Of a stretch of 34,947 bases of DNA, positions 1 through 8,178 are shown one piece after another. The first letter of the stretch is position 1; each line of letters begins with the position of its first letter. This stretch comes from Marinimicrobium sp. Its GTDB lineage: Bacteria; Pseudomonadota; Gammaproteobacteria; Pseudomonadales; Cellvibrionaceae. Both the position numbers and the translations under genes were made by a program. The notes under the pieces are model-generated. The model was not told the DNA's origin, did not search any database, and was given only the letters and a program-made list of their open reading frames with translations. The stretch is taken from positions 1 through 34,947 of the forward strand of contig DAHVRW010000011.1 in assembly GCA_027322215.1 (NCBI GenBank), written 5' to 3'.

Positions 1-13
1 TCCTTGGAGTCTT

Positions 14-40
14 GGCGTCTGTAAGTGGGCGTCTGTAAAT
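14..40 (+). repeat. Short direct repeat, two 13-bp copies
   Basis: Two near-identical 13-mers (GGCGTCTGTAAGT at 14-26 and GGCGTCTGTAAAT at 28-40) lie at the window edge. One plus-strand frame ends at a TAA at 22-24 inside the first copy, so the repeat may fall at the 3' end of a gene that lies mostly outside the window. No function can be assigned. Confidence 0.4.
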
Positions 41-73
41 AGGTCCGCTAAGCCTGTTCAGCGCCACCGTATA

Positions 74-108
74 ACCGCCCTCATCTTACGATAAGGGCGG
101 TGTTTTTT
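74..108 (+). terminator. Rho-independent terminator, plus strand
   Basis: An 8-bp GC-rich stem (ACCGCCCT at 74-81, AGGGCGGT at 94-101) encloses a loop that can itself pair ATC with GAT. It is followed by TG and six T residues. The T-run lies on the right, so it ends transcription arriving from an unseen plus-strand gene on the left. It sits tail-to-tail with pepN, whose stop codon begins inside the T-run. Confidence 0.8.
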
Positions 109-2785
109 AGGCCAAGCTTTTACTCACTACCTCATACACATCTTTAGACACATCGGGCTGCGCCATAATATGTTCCAGCTGCGCACGCATACGCTGTGCC
201 CGTTCTTTCGAGTAACGACGCCAGCGGGTCAATGGCGTGAGAAGTCGGGCCGCCATCTGCGGATTGGGTTTATCCAAACGCAACACATGTTCGGTGAGAA
301 TCTGATACCCCTCGCCGGACACATCGTGAAAATGGATGGGGTTGGCATTGCTGAACGCACCAATTAAAGCGCGGAGCTTATTGGGATTGAGCGGATCAAA
401 CGCGGGATGAGACTCCAGGCGCCGCACTTGCTCCAAGGTGCCGGGCAGCGAACAAGTCGCCTGTACCCGTAACCATTCATCCACCACCAGTGCCTCATTT
501 TGCCAGCGCTGGTAGAAATCATTAAGCACAAGTTCTCGCTGCTCCTGCGCCGCTTTGGCTGGACTATTCACCAAATAGGTCAACGCGGCAAGTCGATCGG
601 TCATGTTGTTAGCCTGGCGATAGTGCTGTTCACACAGCGCAACGGTTTCGCGATCAGGCGTTAGCATCAAATATCCCAGAGCCAGGTTCGCCAGCGCGCG
701 CTCAGCAATTGCTTGCGCGTTCACCTGGTAGGGTCTCATCGGGTCGTACGCGGCCAGAACGCGTCGCAATTCCGGTTCTAGCTCCCACCCCAGTGCACGA
801 CGCACGCCCTCGCGGCTGTGATGGATGGCTTCTACATCGATCGTGTCCAGCTGCTCAGCGATGTACGCTTCCGATGGCAGGGTCAGCATTAACGCCACCA
901 GTGCCGGATCCAAGGCGCTGTCGTTGAGCAGTGCCCGATAGGCGTCAACCAGTCGTGCATCAATCGTGATTTGGGTCAGATCCTGGCCGTTTCGATAGGC
1001 CGCCATTACATCGTCCAGTACTCGCAGAGCCAACTGTTGGCTGGCATCCCAACGACAAAAACCATCGTCTTCCGCCCGCATCAAACGCATGAGATCATCA
1101 CGGGAATAATCGTAGCTCAGCCGCACCGGCGCGGAAAAGTCCCGCAACAATGCCGGCACTGGCCGCTCAGGCACACCCTCAAAGGTGAATGTATGTTCGC
1201 GCTCGGTCAATTCGAGCACTCGGTGAGTGTCCGCGCCCTCGCCTGCCCGATTGTGTCCTTGTAATCTCAATGGCATGGGCCCGGCTTCGCCTATCAGCCC
1301 CATGGCCAGGGGAATATGGAACGGTTGTTTATGCTGGCTCTCGGGTGTGGGCGGACAGCTTTGTGTGATGGTCAACCGGTACTGTTGCTGTGCCGCGTCA
1401 TAGGCATCCGTCACCTCCAACTGAGGCGTACCGGCCTGAGAATACCAACGTTTGAACTGTGTTAAGTCTCGTCCCGATACCTCCTCCATAGCAGCCACGA
1501 AATCATCGGTGGTTACGGCCTCGCCATCGTGACGGTCAAAATACAAATCCGCCCCTTTGCGAAATAGCTCTGGCCCCAGCAAGTTCGCCAGCATACGCAC
1601 CACTTCACTGCCCTTCTCATAAATCGTCAAGGTGTAGAAGTTGCTGATTTCGATATAGGACTCGGGCCGCACCGGATGCGCCATGGGTCCCGCATCTTCC
1701 GCAAACTGTGCGCTGCGCAACAGACTCACGTCCTCCACCCGTTTCACTGTGGGGGAGCCCATGTCGGCGGAGAACATGGCATCACGGTAAACGGTAAAGC
1801 CTTCTTTCAGACTCAGCTGAAACCAGTCCCGACAGGTAACGCGGTTGCCGGACCAATTGTGAAAGTACTCGTGCGCTACTACCGATTCAACCCGCTGAAA
1901 GCCCTTGTCGGTGGTGGTTTCCGGATGGGCTAACACACAGGCGGTGTTGAAGATATTCAGGCCTTTGTTTTCCATGGCCCCCATATTGAAATCATCCACC
2001 GCCACGACCATATAAATGTCCAGGTCGTATTCCCGCCCGTACACCTGCTCGTCCCAACGCATCGCATTTTTGAGAGACTCAAGCGCATGCTCGCATTTGT
2101 CGAGATCCTTCTCTTCCACATAAATCTTTAGCGAAACCTCTCGGCCAGAGGCAGTGGTAAAGGTGTCCTCCAGGTGCTGCAAATCGCCCGCCACAAGAGC
2201 AAATAAATAGGCGGGCTTTCTGTGCGGGTCATGCCAGGTGGCAAAGTGACGCCCCTGGTCGAGATCGCCCGCCTCCACCAGATTGCCATTGGAGAGCAAC
2301 AGCGGGCATTCCGCCTTATCCGCCACCACGGTGGTGGTGAACTCGCTCATGACATCGGGGCGATCCAGGTACCAGGTAATCTTGCGAAATCCTTCGGCTT
2401 CACACTGGGTGCAAAAAATCGTACGGGAACGGTAAAGCCCTTCCATGGATTTATTCAGTTGGGGCTTTATCTCGCCCACCGTTTGCAACTCAAATTGTTC
2501 AGGCGGATTAATAAGTACCAGGTATTCGCTGTCCAGTCGGTACTCGTGTTCCGCCAAGGCGCGACCGTCAATGGCCACAGAAATCAATCGTATATCCACC
2601 CCGTTCAGCGCCAGCTCCGCTACCGGAGCGGCCGCCGCTGGGTTGCGGCGCAGATTCAATTGTGCCGACACTTGGGTGGTCTCGCTGCCGATATCCACAC
2701 GCAAGTGCGTGCGATCGATCAGGTAGTCCGGTGCGCGGTAGTCTCGCAAACGAATAGCTTTTGGCTGCGCGTCTCGTGCAGACAT
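107..2785 (-). CDS. pepN: Aminopeptidase N (M1 family zinc metallopeptidase)
   Basis: Cytosolic M1 aminopeptidase that removes N-terminal residues from peptides during protein turnover. The substrate-binding GAMEN motif is at residues 269-273. The zinc site is HEYFH at 305-309, with the second glutamate 18 residues on in KEGFT, about E328. The C-terminal half is the helical domain typical of the family. I start it at MSARDAQ, giving 892 aa, close to the E. coli length of about 870. AAGGAAA lies a few bases upstream of this ATG. The frame stays open a further 62 codons upstream, but that part runs into the yeaC-like gene and is low-complexity and basic, so I exclude it. It is the last gene of the yeaC-pepN unit, 67 nt downstream of yeaC. 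The catalytic residues are complete. Confidence 0.96.
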   Translation of the reverse strand: MSARDAQPKAIRLRDYRAPDYLIDRTHLRVDIGSETTQVSAQLNLRRNPAAAAPVAELALNGVDIRLISVAIDGRALAEHEYRLDSEYLVLINPPEQFELQTVGEIKPQLNKSMEGLYRSRTIFCTQCEAEGFRKITWYLDRPDVMSEFTTTVVADKAECPLLLSNGNLVEAGDLDQGRHFATWHDPHRKPAYLFALVAGDLQHLEDTFTTASGREVSLKIYVEEKDLDKCEHALESLKNAMRWDEQVYGREYDLDIYMVVAVDDFNMGAMENKGLNIFNTACVLAHPETTTDKGFQRVESVVAHEYFHNWSGNRVTCRDWFQLSLKEGFTVYRDAMFSADMGSPTVKRVEDVSLLRSAQFAEDAGPMAHPVRPESYIEISNFYTLTIYEKGSEVVRMLANLLGPELFRKGADLYFDRHDGEAVTTDDFVAAMEEVSGRDLTQFKRWYSQAGTPQLEVTDAYDAAQQQYRLTITQSCPPTPESQHKQPFHIPLAMGLIGEAGPMPLRLQGHNRAGEGADTHRVLELTEREHTFTFEGVPERPVPALLRDFSAPVRLSYDYSRDDLMRLMRAEDDGFCRWDASQQLALRVLDDVMAAYRNGQDLTQITIDARLVDAYRALLNDSALDPALVALMLTLPSEAYIAEQLDTIDVEAIHHSREGVRRALGWELEPELRRVLAAYDPMRPYQVNAQAIAERALANLALGYLMLTPDRETVALCEQHYRQANNMTDRLAALTYLVNSPAKAAQEQRELVLNDFYQRWQNEALVVDEWLRVQATCSLPGTLEQVRRLESHPAFDPLNPNKLRALIGAFSNANPIHFHDVSGEGYQILTEHVLRLDKPNPQMAARLLTPLTRWRRYSKERAQRMRAQLEHIMAQPDVSKDVYEVVSKSLA

Positions 2786-2803
2786 AAATGATTTCCTTTT
2801 TAA

Positions 2804-2824
2804 AACGGGTAACGGGTAACGGGT
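2804..2824 (-). repeat. Three tandem copies of a 7-bp unit upstream of pepN
   Basis: The unit AACGGGT (plus strand) occurs three times without a mismatch or gap. It sits between the yeaC-like stop codon and the pepN ribosome binding site. Copy number in such a short perfect array can vary by slippage. Here it would change the leader length but not the coding sequence. Confidence 0.7.
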
Positions 2825-2852
2825 GCAGAACCGAGCTAAGAGTCGTCGCGTT

Positions 2853-3119
2853 TCAACGCCACTTAAGCGGCGTTTCCGCCTCGGGCTCATCTGTGGCACA
2901 TGCCCCGCCTGGCTTGGGGGGAATGTAGCCGGTGTGCTCTTCGGGCGGGAGATTTTTGTGCTCGTAGACAATCATCGCCTCCATGCACAACTGGCGCTGC
3001 TCGGCAGTCAGTGGTTTGCCGTCGGGCCATTTTCCGATTTCCACCGCGCGCTTGAAGCGCTGGTAGATATCTGGGGTGAGAGAGGACAACAGCTCTTGGT
3101 AGTTCATGGCTTCACTCAT
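2853..3119 (-). CDS. YeaC-like DUF1315 family protein
   Basis: Small protein of unknown function that matches the DUF1315/YeaC family in pattern: a conserved VEIGKWPDGKPLT segment followed by EQRQLCMEAMI, with a proline-rich tail. I take MSEAMNYQ as the start (88 aa). MNYQELL at 3107 (84 aa) is equally possible and has a GAGTGAAG stretch just before it. The longest ORF begins at 3140, but a likely -10 element at 3144-3149 would put the transcription start at about 3137, which excludes that start. It lies directly upstream of pepN on the same strand and probably shares its message. There are two cysteines, one in the middle (QLC) and one near the C-terminus, and no membrane segment. The biochemical role is unknown. 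Confidence 0.85.
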   Translation of the reverse strand: MSEAMNYQELLSSLTPDIYQRFKRAVEIGKWPDGKPLTAEQRQLCMEAMIVYEHKNLPPEEHTGYIPPKPGGACATDEPEAETPLKWR

Positions 3120-3143
3120 ATCAACAGGGTGCGCGATCACGGG

Positions 3144-3149
3144 AGTATA
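3144..3149 (-). promoter_or_regulatory. Probable -10 element for yeaC-pepN
   Basis: Reading the minus strand, TGATATACT is an extended -10 element (TGn plus TATACT). It directly abuts the rhomboid stop codon at 3150. No good -35 box is visible at 17 bp, which fits an extended -10 promoter. It would make yeaC-pepN separately transcribable from the nadK-rhomboid run. Confidence 0.4.
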
Positions 3150-4034
3150 TCAAAAGCGCTCCCGCCGACTGCCGAAAATGCCCCATGCCATGCCAGCCAT
3201 TAATCCGCCCACATGGGCTCCGTTGGCCACGGAGCCCTGCATAAACTGATCGATGATGCCGGTAAGCGCAATCACCAGAAACACGAGCATAAAACCGATA
3301 ATACCCGGGGGAATCGCCAAAGCCGGGTGTGGCGCCTGCCGCTGCCGCATCCAGATGTAGCCCACCAGGGCGTAAACGACGCCGGACATGCCCCCAAAGA
3401 GCGACGGGCCGCTCCAGAAGTACTGGGTAACGTTAGCCGCCACTCCGGTGACCAGCACCATGAGCAGATACTGGCGCCAGCCCAGCGCCACTTCCACACG
3501 CCGGCCCAACTCCCACAGCCATAAGCTATTAAACACAATATGAAAAACGCCGAAGTGTAAGAAAGCCGGTGTGAACAGCCGCCATACCTCGCCACTGCCG
3601 ATACCCTCAGCCACCGGCACAAACACTGGCCCGGTATGAGTTAGAGAAAAATCCTGAAACGTCAGCAAGGGCACCAATACATTGGCCCACGGCGTCATTA
3701 GCACCAGAGCGCCCAAAATACTGAATGCAATTAGCCCCATGGTCCAGGGCACTTCGCGGGGGCCGGGGCCAAGCCGCACTGCCGGAGTCGGCCGAGCCTG
3801 CAACGTCGAATCCTCACCGACCTGCATCAAATCGCCGGCCAGCCAACGCTCAGCCAACACGGCAACCGCGGGGGCGATCTCCGGGTGCGCCACCCAGAGG
3901 GTTTGCCGGTCACCTTCGTCGGTAATACGGTGGACCAAGCCCTTGCTGTGCAGGTAACGGCTCAGCCCGGAAAGATCCTGGGCTATGGGTAAATGCTTGA
4001 CTGGAATCCAGCTCACAGATGCTCTCGCGTTCAT
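3150..4034 (-). CDS. Rhomboid family intramembrane serine protease (GlpG-like)
   Basis: Inner-membrane serine protease that cleaves transmembrane substrates. The 294-aa protein has a soluble N-terminal domain (about residues 1-95) resembling the GlpG cytoplasmic domain, followed by six hydrophobic segments. Catalytic residues are visible: S217 in GMSGVVYAL and H274 in AHVGG. The HFGVFHIVFN segment matches the HxxxHxxxN oxyanion-region motif. The length fits GlpG (276 aa). The start ATG lies 2 nt after the stop of a 38-aa ORF and downstream of the metallophosphatase, so it is probably translated from the nadK message. The substrate is unknown. Unlike E. coli, there is no glpE or glpR next to it. 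Confidence 0.93.
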   Translation of the reverse strand: MNARASVSWIPVKHLPIAQDLSGLSRYLHSKGLVHRITDEGDRQTLWVAHPEIAPAVAVLAERWLAGDLMQVGEDSTLQARPTPAVRLGPGPREVPWTMGLIAFSILGALVLMTPWANVLVPLLTFQDFSLTHTGPVFVPVAEGIGSGEVWRLFTPAFLHFGVFHIVFNSLWLWELGRRVEVALGWRQYLLMVLVTGVAANVTQYFWSGPSLFGGMSGVVYALVGYIWMRQRQAPHPALAIPPGIIGFMLVFLVIALTGIIDQFMQGSVANGAHVGGLMAGMAWGIFGSRRERF

Positions 4035-4036
4035 TA

Positions 4037-4153
4037 TTAAACAGTTATGGCCAGGCGTTTGCGGGGCCCGCCGTCGACCACGACCGGCGCGCCAGTCAAC
4101 GCAAGCGCAATCAGCCGGTTTAGTGGTTTATCAAACTCATGAGTCCTTCTCAT
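4037..4153 (-). CDS. Candidate 38-aa small protein between metallophosphatase and rhomboid
   Basis: An ORF of 39 codons that is easy to miss because of its length. Its ATG overlaps the metallophosphatase TGA (ATGA), and AAGGA lies 5 nt upstream. Its TAA is 2 nt before the rhomboid ATG. It therefore fills the gap between the two genes exactly, as expected for a translationally coupled gene. The product starts MRRTHEFDKPLNRLIALAL, then has TGAPVVVDGG and a basic tail (PRKRLAITV). The middle is mildly hydrophobic but too short and polar to be a confident membrane segment. I recognise no family. It could instead be a chance ORF that lets ribosomes run through to the rhomboid start. Existence is likely; function is unknown. 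Confidence 0.6.
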   Translation of the reverse strand: MRRTHEFDKPLNRLIALALTGAPVVVDGGPRKRLAITV

Positions 4154-5100
4154 GGATCCTTATACACCCAGACAAACTTCTCCTGGTGCAGTTGCGTTTC
4201 GCCGTCAAAACGGTAAGCCACCAAACGGCCCGATTTAACCGCGCTGTAATCCAGACAGGCGATATTGGGCGCGATCGCCCGCGGGGTTCCGTTCAGCCAA
4301 TAATGGCCGATAAACAGCGGTCGCTGATCGGCGCCATAGATCACCATTTGATCACGATGCTCTGCACTAATGGGGCTTTGCGCCACCTCTGGGGGCAAAG
4401 GATCAGGCTGAAACAGTAAATCGCCGTAGGTGCGCGCATCCGCCACCCAAAATTTAATGCGAAAACGCTCGCGCTGATAGCCATCGCGGGACACGATACT
4501 GAGCCCTTCAGGCAACGGCAAATCCACGCCGCAGGTCAACCGTTGCTGAACCTGGGCCTCGAGCGTGCCGGCTTGCGCGGCGGCGCGCAAAAACTCACGG
4601 TTGATGTGGCCGTCCCCATAACGCTCCCGATGTTGCGCTATCAGCGCGGTATCCCAGCACGCATGCACTACCCGAAATTGGGGAAACTCCAAAAACAACG
4701 GCAGGGTTAAAAACCAATCAAGGTAGCTCTGCCACAACTGTGGCGCCCCGGCGAACTCCTGCTGGGTTTCCGCGAGCTGCCTGGCGTTGCGCTCGCTGTG
4801 ATCGCGCAGATAATGGTTATCAGCTCGAGTAAAATACGCCAGCGCGTTGCACTCGTGGTTGCCCAGCACCATCTGCGCCTCATCCGCCTCGACCATACGG
4901 CGTACCAGTTGCAACGCCTCCCTAATCTGGGGGCCCCGGTCGATAATATCGCCTAGAAAAATCACCTTGCGCTCGGGATGCCGGTAAACACCATCCAATT
5001 GGTGGTACCCGAGTTTTTCCAGCAAGCGCATCAGTGCATGAGCACAACCGTGCACATCGCCAATAATGTCGTAACCCTGCAAGGCCGAGCCGTGCGCCAT
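4150..5100 (-). CDS. Calcineurin-like metallophosphoesterase
   Basis: Predicted binuclear metal-dependent phosphoesterase of the PPP/ApaH-like group. The family signature is in order near the N-terminus: GDVHG, then GDIIDRG, then GNHE, with later histidines (VVHACWD, and FIGHYWLNG near the C-terminus) supplying the remaining metal ligands. I choose MAHGSALQ (316 aa) rather than the longer start nine codons upstream. GGAG lies 6-7 nt before this ATG, and the codon follows the nadK stop by only 2 nt, a typical coupled arrangement. The substrate cannot be read from sequence; protein phosphate, diadenosine polyphosphates and other nucleotides are all possible. It is cytosolic, with no signal peptide. 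It overlaps the next small ORF by ATGA. Confidence 0.9.
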   Translation of the reverse strand: MAHGSALQGYDIIGDVHGCAHALMRLLEKLGYHQLDGVYRHPERKVIFLGDIIDRGPQIREALQLVRRMVEADEAQMVLGNHECNALAYFTRADNHYLRDHSERNARQLAETQQEFAGAPQLWQSYLDWFLTLPLFLEFPQFRVVHACWDTALIAQHRERYGDGHINREFLRAAAQAGTLEAQVQQRLTCGVDLPLPEGLSIVSRDGYQRERFRIKFWVADARTYGDLLFQPDPLPPEVAQSPISAEHRDQMVIYGADQRPLFIGHYWLNGTPRAIAPNIACLDYSAVKSGRLVAYRFDGETQLHQEKFVWVYKDP

Positions 5101-5102
5101 CG

Positions 5103-5999
5103 TTACTCCAACAGGTGACCACCCCATCCGAGCTTGGAGCGACAGCGCTCGTAAAAGTTATGGCTGAGGGGGTGTATTAACGTCAAATGTTGAGGTTTTT
5201 TGCGTATCAGCACTTCGTCCCCAGGGTGGGTTTTAAGGTGAATCTGGCCGTCGAACGTTACCTGAGGATTGGTGCTGTTATGCTCGCCTATCAACACACG
5301 AATTTCGCTGCTACCGTTAACCACTATAGGGCGGCTACTCAGAGTATGGGGATTCATGGGTACCAACCCAATGGCATCCAACGCCGGGTGCATAATCGGC
5401 CCTCCACCACTGAGGGCGTAAGCGGTAGAACCTGTGGGAGAAGTAATGATAATGCCATCCGAGCGCTGGCTGGTTACGAAGTGTCCGTCCACGTAGATTT
5501 CAAACTCCAACATGCGGATGAACTTGCCCGGATGCAGTACCACGTCATTGAGTGCATCGCTGGCGCCCATGAACTTGCCCCGGCGATACACTTGCCCGGT
5601 CAGCAAAAAGCGCGGTTCTTTTACAAAGTCGCCCGCAAACACTTCGCCCAGCTTGGTTTCAATGTCCTCGGGGACCACATCGGTAAGAAAGCCCAGGCGG
5701 CCGCGGTTGACACCCAGTAGGGGCACACCGTGATCCACTAATGCGCGGGCCGCTCCCAACATGCTGCCGTCACCACCGACGACAATCACCAAATCGCAGC
5801 GCTCGCCCAAACTCGCAAGTGGTGCCAGACATTGCGCGGCAGCACTTGCCGACGCATCAGCCAAAAGCTCTGCCGTATCCTGCTCCAGCACAAATGCGAT
5901 ACCCTGATCCTGTAAGAACCGAATAATTCGCCGCAAGGTATAGCCGGCGCGCTCATTATCCAGGCGTCCTACTAGCCCGATGGCGGAAAAAGCTGACAT
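5103..5999 (-). CDS. nadK: NAD(+) kinase
   Basis: ATP-dependent NAD kinase making NADP+ in the cytosol. The 298-aa length matches the bacterial enzyme (292 aa in E. coli). The GGDG catalytic motif is at residues 75-78 in VVGGDGSMLGAAR. It is followed by GVNRGRLGFLTD, the NDVVLHPG segment and the glycine-rich SDGIIITSPTGSTAYALSGG NAD-binding loop, all hallmarks of the family. It is the first gene of the minus-strand run and diverges from the DUF1853 gene. An extended -10 element lies about 40 bp upstream. The start MSAFSAIGLVGR is at the usual family position. Confidence 0.96.
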   Translation of the reverse strand: MSAFSAIGLVGRLDNERAGYTLRRIIRFLQDQGIAFVLEQDTAELLADASASAAAQCLAPLASLGERCDLVIVVGGDGSMLGAARALVDHGVPLLGVNRGRLGFLTDVVPEDIETKLGEVFAGDFVKEPRFLLTGQVYRRGKFMGASDALNDVVLHPGKFIRMLEFEIYVDGHFVTSQRSDGIIITSPTGSTAYALSGGGPIMHPALDAIGLVPMNPHTLSSRPIVVNGSSEIRVLIGEHNSTNPQVTFDGQIHLKTHPGDEVLIRKKPQHLTLIHPLSHNFYERCRSKLGWGGHLLE

Positions 6000-6035
6000 G
6001 AACTGTTCTCGATCATTAACGGGATGAATCGTCGG

Positions 6036-6041
6036 AGTATA
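6036..6041 (-). promoter_or_regulatory. Probable extended -10 element for nadK
   Basis: On the minus strand TGGTATACT is an extended -10 (TGn plus TATACT), about 37 nt upstream of the nadK ATG. No clear -35 hexamer is seen. The same TATACT hexamer recurs upstream of the yeaC-like gene and of the coiled-coil gene at 10505. Confidence 0.45.
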
Positions 6042-6097
6042 CCAGAGGTCGTCGCTGGGCCGTTTGAGCCTAAACGCACCCTTAACGAAGCCGTATC

Positions 6098-7051
6098 ATG
6101 ACACTATACCAACCAGATTGGAGACATTATCAGCATCAGGCCGTACGCGATCTGGCGTGGGCCGTGTTCAGCACACCGCTAATGGCGCAATTGCCCGGTA
6201 GCGATGCGCAATTGGTCGCCCCGAGAGCCGACGCCGCTGACTTACACTGGCTTGAACAGCTCGATCGTTATCCAGAGCCACTGTTGTCTGCATTATCCGC
6301 CGGGCATAGCACCCGTTTGGGGTTGTACTTCGAGCGTTTATGGCAGTTTTATTTGCAACAACATGCGCGTTGGGCACTGTTAGCCCATAACCTGCCTGTC
6401 ACGCGCGCGGGCCGAACCCTGGGTGCATTCGATTTTTTATGCCGACACGACGAGCAATGGTGGCACCTGGAGCTGACCGTGAAATTCTACTTGGGTAGTT
6501 ACTTGGGTAATAAGGGCGCGGCCCGACCCCAGGACTGGCACCAATGGCTCGGCCCCGACACCAGCGACCGGCTGGACATCAAGTTGGAGCGTCTGCGCGA
6601 TCATCAATTAGCGCTGAGCCAGAACCCCCATAGCGCTGCGGTATTGAAGACTGTGGCGGCGGAGGGCGCTCGATGGCAACGGGGACTGGTTATGAAAGGT
6701 TATTATTTTTACCCAGGCCGCTCTGACCGACCGCTGCCGCACCCAGCGCCGGAAGCAGCCCATCCTTTGCATGAGCGGGGAACCTGGTGGTACCTCGATG
6801 AGTTTTTGCCACAGCTGAGCACGGGTTACTGGTATCGCCCCAGTAAAATGACCTGGCTGTCCCCGGTGCAATTGCGTGAGCCGCAGAGGCCGCTGTCCGG
6901 GCCTGCCATGCATCAAGCCTTACAGGAACTCGTCGGCGAAGCCCAGCGGCCAGTGTTGTTAGCGCGGATGGCGCCACAGGGGAGCGCATGGCATGAACAG
7001 GAGCGGGTATTTGTGGTACCGAATCATTGGCCCGGCGTCGCCCGACCTTGA
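6098..7051 (+). CDS. DUF1853 family protein
   Basis: A 317-aa soluble protein matching the DUF1853 family in pattern: an N-terminal VRDLAWAVFSTPL segment, then RLGLYFERLWQFYL, then GAFDFLCRHDEQWWHLELTVKFYL. The last segment, with an aspartate, a short spacer and a glutamate and lysine on a strand, resembles a PD-(D/E)XK nuclease core. That fold assignment is inference. It is tryptophan-rich. It diverges from nadK across about 100 bp, and its last 28 nt overlap the 3' end of the convergent cyclic-nucleotide/rhodanese gene. The ribosome binding site is weak (CGAAG). The function is unknown. Confidence 0.82.
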   Translation: MTLYQPDWRHYQHQAVRDLAWAVFSTPLMAQLPGSDAQLVAPRADAADLHWLEQLDRYPEPLLSALSAGHSTRLGLYFERLWQFYLQQHARWALLAHNLPVTRAGRTLGAFDFLCRHDEQWWHLELTVKFYLGSYLGNKGAARPQDWHQWLGPDTSDRLDIKLERLRDHQLALSQNPHSAAVLKTVAAEGARWQRGLVMKGYYFYPGRSDRPLPHPAPEAAHPLHERGTWWYLDEFLPQLSTGYWYRPSKMTWLSPVQLREPQRPLSGPAMHQALQELVGEAQRPVLLARMAPQGSAWHEQERVFVVPNHWPGVARP

Positions 7052-8157
7052 CGCAGAAGGTAGTTCGAGCCTCGCTCCAGGAACGATGCGCGGTCGGGGT
7101 CGTTGAACAGTGCCCGGCAATCATCCAACGCCACGGCGTTATAACCCCGTTGTTTAAGCAGATACGCGGCCGCCCGGCTACGCCGGCCGGTATCGCAGTA
7201 GCAAATATAAGGCACCTGTTCGTGCAGCAAGCGTGACTTTATGGCCAGCAAACCAAGGGGGATATTGACCGCCCCAGCCAAATGGCTCTCGCTGTACTCC
7301 TCTTCGCTACGCAAATCCACACACACAGCACCGCCCTGCACGGCGCCGGTCATGGCACTCAGCGACAGGCGGTCTACCTCGGGCTCTCGCAACAGGCGGT
7401 AAAAGTCATGTTTGGACAGGCGCATTAACACGCCGTCTGTGAGCATCTTGATCGTGGCGTTGCGCGGCGCCTCATTGACTAACGCATCCTCGCCGAAACA
7501 GCGGCCGGTACTGATGTTCGCTAAATGCTGGTGCGCCCCGCCCTGATGACGCGTTACCTCCGCCTGCCCTTCCTTGATGAAATAGGCGTAATCTCCCAGC
7601 TCGCCCTGGCGCAGAATCGTGTCGCCGGCATAGACGACCTGTGGCTCGAGACGGGAGAAAATCTGTTCGACATTGATGGGCGGGACTTTAAAGAAGAGAT
7701 TGGACTTGAGTACCGTGAGCATCCATTCCATGTCCTCGTCCAGATCCCGCTGACGGGACATATTCAGCTGCAGGTAATCGCTGACCTGGCTCCAGGTCAG
7801 CAGCTTGTCCAGCCGCTCACTGTCAACGCGCAATATACTTCCGTCGGACTCAGCCACAGCGGTTTCACGGCGCGGCTGATAGGGGCTAAGCGGCATCAGC
7901 GTTGAGCGCCCTTTTACGTGTCTACGCCGACCCTCTTTGTCCGTCAGTGCGACGTCACCGTGGAGGAGATACAAACGGTCGCCATCGAAGCTGTCGGCAC
8001 TAAACAACGTTTGTCCTGAAAACGTCATCTCTACGGAACTGTTATGCAACAGATCCAGCAAGTGTGCCTCGCTCATATCTTTAAGGGGCACCAGCGTGCG
8101 GGTCAACGCGAGGTCTACGTCCGCTTCCGTGGTGTTAGTTTGTGGTGATAGCAACAT
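7024..8157 (-). CDS. Cyclic nucleotide-binding domain and rhodanese domain fusion protein
   Basis: A 377-aa cytosolic protein. Residues about 20-135 form a degenerate cNMP-binding fold. Residues about 155-265 form a better conserved one, with the phosphate-binding-cassette-like stretch CFGEDALVNEAPRNATI. Residues about 270-350 are a rhodanese domain (VDLRSEEEYSESHLAGAVNIP) with candidate active-site cysteine C321 in the loop CDTGRRS. The architecture suggests ligand- or redox-gated sulfur transfer, but no reaction is proven. A GGAAG site precedes the ATG, which is 21 nt downstream of the PLP-enzyme stop, so it is the last gene of that operon. Its 3' end overlaps the convergent DUF1853 gene by 28 nt. 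Confidence 0.88.
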   Translation of the reverse strand: MLLSPQTNTTEADVDLALTRTLVPLKDMSEAHLLDLLHNSSVEMTFSGQTLFSADSFDGDRLYLLHGDVALTDKEGRRRHVKGRSTLMPLSPYQPRRETAVAESDGSILRVDSERLDKLLTWSQVSDYLQLNMSRQRDLDEDMEWMLTVLKSNLFFKVPPINVEQIFSRLEPQVVYAGDTILRQGELGDYAYFIKEGQAEVTRHQGGAHQHLANISTGRCFGEDALVNEAPRNATIKMLTDGVLMRLSKHDFYRLLREPEVDRLSLSAMTGAVQGGAVCVDLRSEEEYSESHLAGAVNIPLGLLAIKSRLLHEQVPYICYCDTGRRSRAAAYLLKQRGYNAVALDDCRALFNDPDRASFLERGSNYLLRQGRATPGQ

Positions 8158-8178
8158 AGACTCGAACTTCCGTAATCA

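Noticed and set aside
2786-2971. N-terminal extension of pepN to 954 aa
   Set aside because: It overlaps the yeaC-like gene, lacks a ribosome binding site, and a good site (AAGGAAA) and the family length favour the start at 2785.
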